From NCBI GenBank assembly GCA_023091735.1, contig JALKBU010000110.1, positions 1 to 64,000 of the forward strand: a DNA stretch of 64,000 nt, read 5' to 3'. The position numbers and the translations under genes were made by a program. Source of the stretch: Trichomonas tenax. Taxonomy: Eukaryota; Parabasalia; Trichomonadida; Trichomonadidae. Under the pieces are notes generated by a model. It saw nothing but the letters and a program-made list of their open reading frames with translations, ran no database searches and was not told the origin of the DNA. Of the stretch, positions 43,569-53,212 are shown in pieces (positions within the stretch are counted from its first letter, which is position 1; the number at the start of each line of letters is the position of its first letter).

Positions 43569-45508
43569 ATTTATTTTTGAAAGATGACGATTAATTTTGG
43601 TTCAATCTTTTGGACCATAATATTGATTGCTTTATCTAGTGTAATATTTTAACACTATAAATTTTTCTTAAAAAATTTGAAAGTAAACGATTATACTCTC
43701 AAAATTATATTTAACAATATGGCATAGTACAAGTTTTTATTATTTTAGCGAAGCAGAATTTTGAATTAAATTTTTCAATGTTACGATTATTTTAGACTGA
43801 AAAATAATCCTCTAAAAACATGATTATTGAATTATTCATTTAATAATAACCATATTATTATTTAAACAAAAAATTCAAACGAAAAATTCAGAACTAAATG
43901 CACGGTTTTTCACAAATAAAAATAACCGCTGCGAATATTAATTCCCAAAACTATGCTATAATATTCCATTAGATATAAAAATTGTATTTTCACTGTTTTT
44001 AAGAAATTTGTTTGGTTCATTATGTGTGGTCAATTCTTCATCGTTTTTTATCGAAATTTTGAAAACTCTTCTATTCCTTTGCTACATTGTCGGCAGAGGC
44101 AATGATGGAAGCATCACATATTATATCGGATAAAACCACTGCATGATTAACATGTGATATAATATTTTATGTGATATTCTAATATTATATTTCTTTCTCT
44201 ATCCAATGATCATCATTTTGGAATAAAATATCAATGAATCTCTAAAAAGTAACTTTATGCAATATTTTTCTAATAAAATCGTTCTCTGACATCTACACAC
44301 CCTTTATAGATCAATGTTTCCGAAATTGTAGTTAAAAACACGTAAAATATTTTGTTCACAATAATTTGTGTCAATATTTAGTCTGGAGTCAAGAACTTCC
44401 ATTGCATAGGTTCCATTATACTTTGTCTACGTATAGGTATAGCAAATTGTCGCACAATAATTCCTCAAATTCGAAATTGTCAACAAAATTCTCGATATAA
44501 GATTACTTCTTTCCATCACGGGACATCAGATGTACGACCAATCAAGAAATAACATCCTGCGACTTTTTGAAGGCGCGGCATCGTTTGTCCATGTTACATA
44601 AAAAAATGATTTGCGATTATATCATGAAAGGTTTTGATGCAAACATTGTGTCCACATGTCTTGTGTGACGATGCAATCTATGATTTATGGATGAAACTCT
44701 TAGAATCAATTACTTATGTTGAGATCATTCATATTTCATTCTATTTTGTTCGAAACAGTATTAACATTTGATTTTCTATCGATTGCTGAATATATCAGTA
44801 ATATTTAGTCAAATAAAAGAGTTTTTGAACAAAATCTAATTAAATTTGTTACTATTAATGAAAAATGAACAAATTTATTTTATTAGCTGTATTTCCATGC
44901 ATGATTATAATAATTCTAAAGAAATAGATGTGATAATTCCTACAGCTTATATAGTTTGAATCAATTCAAATTCCAATCAACAAAATCATTAATAAAATGG
45001 ATTATCTAAGCAGAACCAAGAAATTTTTTAATTATAATATTATAAAATACATTCCTTTCTATATTAATCAATGACTAAATCATCCAGTTATCTAATGCAA
45101 AATCTCAAAAAGTGGATTTTTTCATCACGAACTTAAACATTCAAATAAATTGCAGAACAATTGGATTCATCGATGTTTTGTCGTGATAACACTATTAGCA
45201 TTATTCCATCTTTTAATATTTTAATATGTATAACGATATAATAAAGAGATTACAAATGGAAAACTTTTATAATAATTTGACAACATGAGAAAGCAATCTC
45301 CATATCTTTGCCTGTGATAAATAAATTAGTGTTTATTGTTGATAAAAGGATTAAGCATAGCATATCATTTAAATATTCCATATGTATGTATAACAAATAA
45401 GGAAAAATTTAGAGATAAGCAAAAGAAAATTAAGTGGTAAAATTATGACAGCTGTCACAATTATTTGTCAAAAATGAGGAATTTATATGTTAAAATTTTA
45501 TTTTAAAA
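43569..45508. other. Intergenic spacer, 1.9 kb
   Basis: No gene found on either strand. Close to its right end is the 12 bp perfect palindrome TGACAGCTGTCA (45446-45457), and TTTGTCA lies 15 bases further on; both are upstream of the CTNNBL1-like start. Confidence 0.55.
45446..45457. promoter_or_regulatory. Perfect palindrome TGACAGCTGTCA
   Basis: A 12 bp perfect palindrome about 50 bases before the ATG at 45509. It contains CAGCTG, an E-box/Myb-like core. A transcription-factor site is plausible; no direct evidence. Confidence 0.35.
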
Positions 45509-46882
45509 ATGGATTTGGATGAAACAGGTCCAATTCCAACAGATATCGATGTTAAAAAGACGTGCAGTACGTTGTCTGTCCTCATGAAAAAACTTGGATC
45601 GCTTCAGAAAGAAGATACAACAGAATTTCACAGTTTATGCGAAAAGATTTTAACACAGACAGTGAATCTCGAAAATATGACACAAGTGGAAGGTTTTTCA
45701 TCCATTTTATTTGCTTCTGAACTGTATCCATACATTAATTCTCTAATTTCGATTCCAGATACTGAAATTCCATCGAAATTTTTATCTATTTTGACCGATA
45801 TTGCAGAAAATCCAGATAACATAGAGATGATTATAAAGCAGGACTACTTCAAAATCGCAATTAAGAGCGCTGAAGAAATTGATGAAATTAATATTCAAAG
45901 CGATGCACAGTTTTTGTATTCGATTTTCACTTTAATTTCTACTGTAATTGACGGATGTGATGAGCCAAAGGCTTTTATTGATAGAATTATTCAAGATTCG
46001 CAATTAATCTCACTTATTCATAGACAATTCCAGAGAGATGATTTCGATCAAAATGTTCTTGCTGCGTCAGAGCTATTGGCGATACTTTTACAGCTTCAGC
46101 CTTCAACAATGAAATTTATCGATGAAGGATTTGTAAACTTGATTTTAAGATTCTGCGCGAACATGTACAAGACTAAAAACGCTGAGGAAGATGAAGCAGC
46201 CTCAAACGCATTCAACATTGTCATTATTCTCGCAATGGATCCGGTAGAAGTCAAAATATTGTCTAATCTTGGTGTGATCGATATTTTGCTTGCTTGCACA
46301 GGATCTTCTTCAAATAAAGAAGAAAAGAGCTCATCGCAGCTTGCATACAACGCAATAGAAACTTGCCTCACGTCATCACCTGTTTGTTGTGAACAATTTG
46401 TTGATGCTGGAGGCATTAAGAAAGTTTTTGGTCTTCTCGGTAATTCATCATTGACGAAGAACTTTGAAACATTATCAAATGTCATTTCCATCATTGATTC
46501 TCTTTTAACATCACTTCCAAGTGATTCTGTGCATCTCAAACGTGTCCTTCGTAAATTTACTGAGAAAGATTGCGAAAAATTGTTCATTTTAGTTTTATTG
46601 ACAGAATTTTTGTTCCTTAATATAGATTTCGAAGAAGAAGAACAATCTAATGCAGATCAATACGCTACATATCTTCTCTGCTGCTCAGATATTGCTATAT
46701 TGATCGCTTTATTACCAGAAGAAGCAAAAGTTGCTTTAGCAATGAAAATCAGAGAATCAGAAGTGATTGATCCACAACTTATTACAGATTCAGCAATGGA
46801 ACGCTTAGAAACTGCAAAAGGATTGAAAGACATGGTAGAAGCTGGAATCAAGATACTTAATCTATTGTGTGAAGAAAAATAA
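45509..46882 (+). CDS. CTNNBL1: CTNNBL1 (beta-catenin-like 1) homologue
   Basis: An intact 457-residue armadillo-fold protein from ATG 45509. The order of features matches CTNNBL1: an N-terminal helical region, repeats around ASELLAILLQLQP (about residue 192), the segment GVIDILLAC, an FVDAGGIKKVFGLLG repeat (compare the family's CHKFVDILGLRTIFPLF), and near the C-terminus VLRKFTEKDCEKL (family: LLNKFTENDSEKV). A C-terminal KIREsEVID-to-LLCEEK end resembles the family's last helices. It is shorter than animal CTNNBL1 (563 residues), lacking the N-terminal tail with its NLS. CTNNBL1 sits in the Prp19-CDC5L spliceosomal complex. Confidence is moderate because sequence identity looks low. Confidence 0.75.
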   Translation: MDLDETGPIPTDIDVKKTCSTLSVLMKKLGSLQKEDTTEFHSLCEKILTQTVNLENMTQVEGFSSILFASELYPYINSLISIPDTEIPSKFLSILTDIAENPDNIEMIIKQDYFKIAIKSAEEIDEINIQSDAQFLYSIFTLISTVIDGCDEPKAFIDRIIQDSQLISLIHRQFQRDDFDQNVLAASELLAILLQLQPSTMKFIDEGFVNLILRFCANMYKTKNAEEDEAASNAFNIVIILAMDPVEVKILSNLGVIDILLACTGSSSNKEEKSSSQLAYNAIETCLTSSPVCCEQFVDAGGIKKVFGLLGNSSLTKNFETLSNVISIIDSLLTSLPSDSVHLKRVLRKFTEKDCEKLFILVLLTEFLFLNIDFEEEEQSNADQYATYLLCCSDIAILIALLPEEAKVALAMKIRESEVIDPQLITDSAMERLETAKGLKDMVEAGIKILNLLCEEK

Positions 46883-46922
46883 TATTTTGTTCAATATAAA
46901 AAAATATATACATAACACTTTT

Positions 46923-49082
46923 TTAAAACAAAGTTGGTTTTTGTGGAGATTCGATTTCGGAAATTTTTTCTTGGACAGTTTCGCCACTGCTGTTTCCTGA
47001 GTTATCCAATTCAAAGAAAACCATATCTGCTTCCGAAGAATCCGAAACAATTGCTGTGTAAACAACTTTTTTCACACTTTTATCAGGAATTGCATCACCG
47101 ATTTCAACGGCATCTTTCACAGATACAACACACTTTGGAACTTTCCTTGTGTTTTCTCCACTCATAGATAATGATGAAGAAGTCTCAACGCTATCATTGA
47201 CTCTTAGAACTCTCAGTCTTTCTAATTGCTCTTCGAGCTCTGTCTTTCCTTTATATGTGACTTGTTTCTTGCTGTTGATGCTGATATTTCCTGTTGACTT
47301 CGATTCCAAAACTTTCTTCACTGTATTAGTCGATGAATCCTTGAGAACTTTGTTGATTATCGCTTCATTATTCATTGAAACTTTCTCTGTTCTTTGGTGA
47401 ATTTTGTTCATCGTGACAACAGTTTCTCTTATTTTATCTGCTTCAGGAACTTTGACTTGGACCGGAGGAGCATCGAATAACTCTGATTTTTCCTCTTCTT
47501 CAGATAGAAGAGCATCAGCTGCTGCTAAAAGTTTGTTTCCTTTGTCGAGGCCACTCATGATGTGCTTTCTATCATTAATGATTGGTTTCTTGTCATCATT
47601 TGCTGAATCGAAAATTGTCGAAGATTCGATTTTGTTATTTGATAACTTAGGCTTTGGTGATGGTTTAGTTGCATTTCCGTAATTCAAGATCGACTCAATC
47701 CTCGATGAATAGCTGCTTGTATAACCTGCGGATTTGTTTCTATCTTCTAGAAACATTTCTGTTGTATTATTATTTTCGCTTTCGAAGTCAGGAACGATTA
47801 TTGGCTTCCTCTTTATCTTTTCTGTCTCTCTTTCATTGTCATCGCGTTCATACCTATCAAGAAGACCTCGTGTGTAGCTTAAATAAGCATCTTCTCCGGG
47901 CTTAATTTCTTGCTTTTGTTTTTCAGCTTCGTTTTCTTGTGGGACGTAAAGCTCTTGTTTTGGAGAAGGCTGCTTTGTTGGTGAAGGAACAGGAGATGTT
48001 GCTTTCTCTTGCGGCGTTGTCAATTGCTTCGAAAATGGAGAAACAGGTTTTGTAAATGGTGATGAAATTGTCTCTGTGTTTGTTTCGATCGGTGTTGGTC
48101 TCTGTTTAGAATGTTTCGGTTCTTTTGGTTGTTCTGGCTTCGATGGAGTGTTGTGTCTACTTTTACGCTGAGAAAGCTTCGACATCACATTGTTTGCTTC
48201 TTCGATTAAATCATTATCGCTATCACTGAATTGAGCATTGGGAGAGTATAAACTAGATGAGTAATACTCTGTAGAACTCGATTTAGGATTAAGAACTTCA
48301 GCATCTGAACTGCTTGGTTCAGTGTTAATATTTTTTTGTGATTTCGTGCTTTTTGACTCTTTTTGAAGCGCTTTAGGGCTCTTTGGCGGTGTTTCCTCTT
48401 TCTCAGTGAATCTAGTTCCATCCAAAAGCTTCGAATCGAAGATAATCTCAGAAGGAGTCTTCAAATTTCGTGTTTTTTGTGCAATTGGTGTTGAAAGCTC
48501 CAAATGGACCTCCTGAGACGGTTCTTCCTTCACAACGATAGATTGTTCATCCTGTGTGATCGTATCACGCTTTTCATCGACCATCATTTCAGGAACAGAG
48601 TAATCTAAAAGCTGACGCTTCTTTTCCATGTCCAAAATCTGCTGCTGTTCACGCGCTCCTTTGTGTTTTGCCCATTTGTGGTACCAAAACGATAAATAAC
48701 GGTGCAAAGTGTATCTTCGCTGAATTAAACCAACTTTTTGCTCTTCAAAGAATAATTCGTATTTGTTTGGGACGATTTCTTTCTTTTCTTCGTCTTGATT
48801 GCGTATTGTTCTCGCTCTGAAGTTGTTTTTTGCATTTCCTTTGTAATAAATTTTATGTAAATATAGTAATTCTTGGGCTTTAATAATTTGCCCGCGGGGA
48901 AGTGTTTGTGTTGCCGAGCTTTTCAGCCGAACATTGTTTTTTCTTGGTGATATATTTCTTCTATTTTTTCGATATGGCTTGTAATTCGCGTAATTTACAG
49001 GAGAGGGAGACCGCGGTTTGATTTTTTCGATAATTTCATAGGCCATTTGTATTTTTCCAATCAAATCACGTTTCTTCTCCAT
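46923..49082 (-). CDS. Long low-complexity protein with one Sfi1/centrin-binding-like motif
   Basis: An intact 719-residue frame from ATG 49082. Its basic N-terminal part (about 1-150) ends in YTLHRYLSFWYHKW (about residue 130), which fits the Leu-x-x-(F/Y)-x-x-Trp spacing of Sfi1-type centrin-binding repeats. Only one such motif is clear. Residues 200-520 are Ser/Pro/Lys/Glu-rich and disordered, with many SP/TP sites. A short helical region (LEEQLERLRVLRVND) follows near residue 620. The gene ends 40 bases after the end of the convergent CTNNBL1-like gene. A cytoskeletal or basal-body protein is a guess; function unknown. Confidence 0.7.
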   Translation of the reverse strand: MEKKRDLIGKIQMAYEIIEKIKPRSPSPVNYANYKPYRKNRRNISPRKNNVRLKSSATQTLPRGQIIKAQELLYLHKIYYKGNAKNNFRARTIRNQDEEKKEIVPNKYELFFEEQKVGLIQRRYTLHRYLSFWYHKWAKHKGAREQQQILDMEKKRQLLDYSVPEMMVDEKRDTITQDEQSIVVKEEPSQEVHLELSTPIAQKTRNLKTPSEIIFDSKLLDGTRFTEKEETPPKSPKALQKESKSTKSQKNINTEPSSSDAEVLNPKSSSTEYYSSSLYSPNAQFSDSDNDLIEEANNVMSKLSQRKSRHNTPSKPEQPKEPKHSKQRPTPIETNTETISSPFTKPVSPFSKQLTTPQEKATSPVPSPTKQPSPKQELYVPQENEAEKQKQEIKPGEDAYLSYTRGLLDRYERDDNERETEKIKRKPIIVPDFESENNNTTEMFLEDRNKSAGYTSSYSSRIESILNYGNATKPSPKPKLSNNKIESSTIFDSANDDKKPIINDRKHIMSGLDKGNKLLAAADALLSEEEEKSELFDAPPVQVKVPEADKIRETVVTMNKIHQRTEKVSMNNEAIINKVLKDSSTNTVKKVLESKSTGNISINSKKQVTYKGKTELEEQLERLRVLRVNDSVETSSSLSMSGENTRKVPKCVVSVKDAVEIGDAIPDKSVKKVVYTAIVSDSSEADMVFFELDNSGNSSGETVQEKISEIESPQKPTLF

Positions 49083-49726
49083 TTTTTATTTTTTTTTTTT
49101 GTTAACGTCCAGTGTTAAATTTGGAGATTTTTGTCATAAATATGATCTATAGTACCATATTCCCGCTAAATTTTCAATGTTAAAACATGATTTTTATAAT
49201 ATATTTTGAAAAATTGTAACTAGTTGTTTTAAACAAAATCCACATCAATGCTATTATACACTAGCATATGTATGATGATTCATAATATTAAAACGGAATT
49301 ATATTCAAATAACGATTTATCAAATAAATATTTCTTTAATTTCAAATTTAGAACTAAATATATGTTATCATAGATGTGTGCTATCAAATGAATTCATTCT
49401 TGAGTGATAATAACAAATTTGCAAATTTTCACAATTTATTAACTATTTCCATTGATACTCTCTTTCTCATTTGTATTCTTTTATTCATTCAAATTTTACA
49501 GATAGCGCTAATAAGTCATTATTTGATTATATTAAATTTGCGAAACAATTCAAGTTAAGAAAAAAACTTCTCATCATGAAGCAATCAGTTTTATTTACAT
49601 TGAATATAGTTAGAACATATATGTCTATATTGTTATGGAGAGTCAAAGTTTTGATGAATAGTCTATGTAAAATGTTAATAATGAGTGTTTAATCTTGATT
49701 GGAATATCGAATTCGAAATTCTATTA
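49083..49726. other. Intergenic spacer
   Basis: Only random A+T-rich short frames. TTTGTCATAAA at 49131 is a weak form of the promoter motif, 50 bases upstream of the start at 49082 on the other strand. Confidence 0.5.
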
Positions 49727-50149
49727 TTAAGTCGATTTGGATTGGCATACAGTGGCGATTCTCTGCTCAATGATGTCTGATATCTCTGCGCCTTGGATCG
49801 ATATCATTGATCCTCCGAGTGAATTCTTAATCGATGAGCAAGCGCCTGCTGCGACCATTTTCTTCCTCATGTCACCGCGTGGAGGTGCCCACGTGATGAA
49901 TACATCCTTCGACATCTCGTTCCCGTTGTACTTCGAGATGAACTTTGCGTGATACAATGCGAAGCAGACGTCCTTTTCGTCGAATTCGTCGAGGAATTCT
50001 TCGTATGTCGATCCTTTGTTTCCTGTCTTTCGAACTCCGACACTCGTGAGATTCTCGTTGTACTCGATGATGACGAAACCATATTCATACTTCCTGAACA
50101 TGCTGTATGCATTGAACACATCCTTCTCGACCTTGATCTGTGTTATCAA
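49727..50149 (-). CDS. ADF/cofilin-fold actin-binding protein; start codon missing
   Basis: A 140-codon frame with an ADF-homology domain: an N-terminal helix (DVFNAYSMFRK), the GNKGSTYEEFLDEF loop as in coactosin, then DVFITWAPPRGDMRKKMVAAG, matching the cofilin LLFISWAP...KSKMLYASSK strand and long actin-binding helix, and SSIKNSLGGSMISIQGAE at the C-terminal end. Cofilins sever and turn over actin filaments. No ATG is in frame upstream before a stop; the first internal Met is 16 residues in. At the frame start the minus-strand sequence GATAACACAG resembles the trichomonad 3' splice site consensus, so exon 2 may begin at 50137 with a short exon upstream. Alternatively the true start was lost when the transposase remnant landed next to it. 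Confidence 0.7.
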   Translation of the reverse strand: MITQIKVEKDVFNAYSMFRKYEYGFVIIEYNENLTSVGVRKTGNKGSTYEEFLDEFDEKDVCFALYHAKFISKYNGNEMSKDVFITWAPPRGDMRKKMVAAGACSSIKNSLGGSMISIQGAEISDIIEQRIATVCQSKST

Positions 50150-50176
50150 AAATGAAAAGTTGTCATTTCAAATTTT

Positions 50177-50787
50177 TTATTTTTGAATGAAGCAGATCAA
50201 CATAAAAAAGAGGGATAACACGTCGTTATTCGACCATTCTTTGAACAAATCTAGGTATTTCACCATATTTTCGGTGTTTGTGTTCCCACCTTTCGAGTGA
50301 TCAACAATATATCGACCTCTAAACCGTGAGCTTATGTCACTGAACTGTCTGTGGCACAATGTTGTTGTTCCGGTTGCGAGAAAGATTGGCGTCATCTTTT
50401 CACAGGCCAGATTTACGGTTGCAATAGCCGTGAACTTTTGTTTTATGTCCTGTGGAATTGTAGCCATTATTTCGGCACCAACTTCAGCTAAAACTTCTCC
50501 ATCTAGTAAGAGAGAGTCAATTGGACATGGACCAAAAATAATCTTTATCGTTGTGTCACCCCCTTCTTAAAACCGTTGGTAAGAGTGAGAGAAATCTGGG
50601 TATTTTCATTTCAATCGTGGAAAATTCTTTTTTGGACTCAAGATCTCCTGCAAATATATCTGTAATTTTTTATGAGAATCTTCATAAATTCCATATATAA
50701 CATCAAATAGTTCTTTGAAATTCCATGCTTTCCAAACTCGATTATAGTTCTCGATTAATGATGTTGCAAAAAGCCAGCACTATAAGC
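50177..50787 (-). pseudogene. DDE-type transposase remnant
   Basis: One minus-strand frame from about 50787 to 50177 is open apart from two stops close together at about 50610 (TGA) and 50570 (TAA). It contains LIENYNRVWKAWNFKELFDV, then IATVNLACEKMTPIFLATGT and FSDISSRFRGRYIVDHSKGG. The order resembles the DDE_1/pogo-Tigger-like superfamily, where a 'consult the user/ask for value' beta strand (TVNL...TPIFLATGTT) lies near the catalytic core. Catalytic Asp and Glu cannot be pinned. The gene ends 28 bases from the ADF-fold frame. Remnant of a DNA transposon. Confidence 0.5.
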
Positions 50788-51123
50788 GATAGATGTGAAA
50801 GGATTTAATGCATTCAATTTGAAGTTCCCAAACTCGGAATTTCCTCAAAGGATGGAGAGATCCCCACCAACCACAAATCACCACGAAAGCCACTTATAGA
50901 CCAAAAAACACACGACAGCTCTACGAGATGGAGACCGCACACAAGCAATATGAACCAAAGAGACGTACAAATATTAGTCTTTCGATGGTAAGTGAAATTC
51001 CAAAGATTAACTCCAGTACGACTTCCTTGTCTGGGCTCCACACATGCCACTAGCTGCTTGCCTTTATAACTGTTTACGAATAAACATTATGAATTCCTGA
51101 AAGGGGTATTTTTTCCTTTTTCC
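50788..51123. other. Spacer with unrecognised coding-like sequence
   Basis: A plus-strand frame at about 50818-50997 is open (contains DGEIPTNHKSPRKPLIDQK) but has no start and no known family; it may be mobile-element debris. Confidence 0.35.
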
Positions 51124-51200
51124 TTATTTATTCCTGACAATTGCCATGTAAAATATTAAGATTATTGGTAAAGCGACAGTCCATGGAACAGAAGGGTTCT
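51124..51200 (+). repeat. Direct repeat, copy 1
   Basis: Seventy-seven bases matching 52944-53020 with a few differences, starting TTATTTATT and ending CCATGGA...GGGTTCT. The two copies bracket 1.74 kb of retroelement remnant. Each contains GCCATGTAAAA, a variant of the promoter-type motif. Confidence 0.85.
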
Positions 51201-51214
51201 AGTTCAACTGCTGC

Positions 51215-51763
51215 ATGGATGCTCTTCTTTGCGCCATCAAAAGGAGACATTCACCAGATGGATTCACGTTCAGCGAAGGCAACAAAACACACTCAATCGC
51301 AGTACAAGCCTTCCCTGATGACATCCTCGTCGTAATTCCAACCAGAGAAGGTAAGCAGAGAATCTTAGATACAATCTATGAGTTCCAGAAGAAATCTTGC
51401 ATCAATTGATGTCGCTCAATCCGAATGCGTCACACTAGCATGTGTCCGAGAATCCCGCGATCCATTCCACATAGGAGATGCTCCCATTCCAATAATATCC
51501 TCGCTCGACAAGATTATTTATCTCGGTGCATCAGTCTCCAGTTCCAAGCCAGCCAAAATTAAGGCATCCAAATCACTCTTTGAAGAAGTAAGAAACGAGA
51601 TCATGCTAATCTTCTCTTCGCCTCTCGCGCTCAATCAGAAGATAGATGCTGTTTGAACTTTCTCGCATCCGAAACTTGAATTCAGCTTATGTGGAATAAA
51701 ATCAGTTGCGAGTTCCAAATCACTTTTATCTTCTCTTTTTGCTCTTAATGCACAAAAGTAAAA
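51215..51763 (+). pseudogene. LINE-type reverse transcriptase fragment
   Basis: The frame from 51215 includes HSIAVQAFPDDILVVIPTRE, which corresponds to the catalytic palm box (family: A-F-A-D-D-I-x-V, here with Pro for the second Ala). A shift near 51410 leads into a second frame (KIIYLGASVSSSKPAKI, the YLG box) running to TGA 51654-51656. It stays coding-like beyond (FSHPKLEFSLCGIKS) to about 51763. Non-LTR retrotransposons use this domain for target-primed insertion. One frameshift and one stop show it is dead; the endonuclease and N-terminal parts are missing. Confidence 0.75.
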
Positions 51764-52146
51764 CTTAATAAATTATATAATTCATCACTTTCTGTAACCA
51801 ACATTGATAAATTACATTTGCATGTTAAAACAACTATCCTTCTGAATATACCATCTGTTGTATATGATTCTGGTGGTTCAATAAAGTTTTCTGGACTGCT
51901 AAAGTACTTACAAATTGTATTGTATTTTCCTCGATCAGGAATACATACTTGAAATTTACCATGCATTATTTTGTCTGCAACAGTTGAATCTCTCTCACAA
52001 TAAATACAAACATGCGAAACACCTTCGATTTGGCAAATGCAGCGAACTAACCAGTGTTTTGCTTTGCTGTCATATCTAACTTTTCTGAACTTTCGGTCGT
52101 CTCCCTCAAAGGAAACTAGCAAAAAATGATTTCCGAAATGAACACT
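51745..52146 (-). pseudogene. Unrecognised cysteine-containing fragment
   Basis: A minus-strand frame open from about 52146 to 51745, with no ATG near its start. The reading is protein-like: HWLVRCICQIEGVSHVCIYC, then PDRGKYNTICKYF. Several Cys-x-Cys pairs suggest a zinc-binding or DNA-binding piece. It overlaps the end of the reverse-transcriptase fragment. It may be another mobile-element or accessory gene remnant. Confidence 0.35.
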
Positions 52147-52943
52147 TCACAAACAATAAAAAATTGAATTCTTTCTGTTAGCATTAAATAACACTAATAT
52201 CAACTTCTTTCAATCAACTAAATTAAATATTAAAAATCATTTTATAGCAAATTGAGCTATTTTTATTTGGTATAGTTATTATTGCATTTTCATGAATCTT
52301 TTGTAAACTTTTTACATCCCAGTTGATTGTTTGATGGTTCTACACTATGCAAAAGCACGACAGTCAATAAGGCCGAGACGAATATAAACTTCAGTCCATG
52401 CTTTAATAAATCTGCAGAGAGCGAGGTCATTCGAAGCGATTTAATTCCGAGATATTCTAATTTTAATTTGAACTTGAATAAAAATCAATATTTTACCGAT
52501 GAAATTAGCTTCTATGGCCTACAGATCACCATCTGACGAAAAAAAGCAGGCCTTAAAAACACATTTTCAGATCTCATATTTGAAGTCTTTCATTTTCCCT
52601 TACAACACCATAACACGTCTGTATTACCCCAAATTAGTGTACACACTTCATGATTTCAATTTTTGTCTTTTAGATGTGAATATCGAAATTCAATTTTGAT
52701 TGTTATTCAGTTATTGTCAAAAATTAACCTCACAATCATTAAATACTGTTTATATGTATTTTGTTTTGCTCATTTATTAAACATTTTTCAATGGTGCATT
52801 AAGGATATTCTCAATCACCTAGTGTTAAGACTCTCATCTCACCTATGAGCTCACAGCACCTACTAGCATCTGAAACTAGACGATAAACACACCAACACAT
52901 TCTAAACACCACACAGAGCACTGCACAACAAATCAGAACCACC
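52147..52943. other. Retroelement or accessory debris
   Basis: A plus-strand frame at 52327-52536 (TTVNKAETNINFSPCFNKSA) is coding-like but lacks an ATG-led, complete gene. Nothing else recognised. Confidence 0.35.
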
Positions 52944-53020
52944 TTATTTATTACTGACAATTGCCATGTAAAATGTTAAGGTTATTGATAAGGCGACAGT
53001 CCATGGAGCAGTAGAGTTCT
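52944..53020 (+). repeat. Direct repeat, copy 2
   Basis: Partner of 51124-51200. Same orientation, about 90% alike by eye. It ends 192 bases before the SYF1 start. Confidence 0.85.
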
Positions 53021-53160
53021 GCCCAAGATGTTTGGGATTTAGTTCATACATTGTAAACTATATGTATCGATACCTGCTACATAATGGAAAGTATACCTTT
53101 GGATAATATCTTTACAAATTATTTCTTTGTGAGTGAACATCGAGAATTACCTAAAATTTT

Positions 53161-53193
53161 TTTGACGTGTAAATAAAATTGTGTCATGTAAAA
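53161..53193 (+). promoter_or_regulatory. TGTCATGTAAAA motif upstream of SYF1
   Basis: TGTCATGTAAAA at 53182-53193 ends 19 bases before the ATG at 53213; a looser copy TTTGACGTGTAAA is at 53161-53173. Confidence 0.45.
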
Positions 53194-53212
53194 TTAAAAA
53201 TTGACTCAAAAT

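Noticed and set aside
50138..50147. Firm call of an intron in the ADF gene
   Set aside because: Only a 3' splice-like GATAACACAG is visible; no convincing GTATGT-type 5' site with an ATG exon was found upstream, so it is left as a hypothesis.
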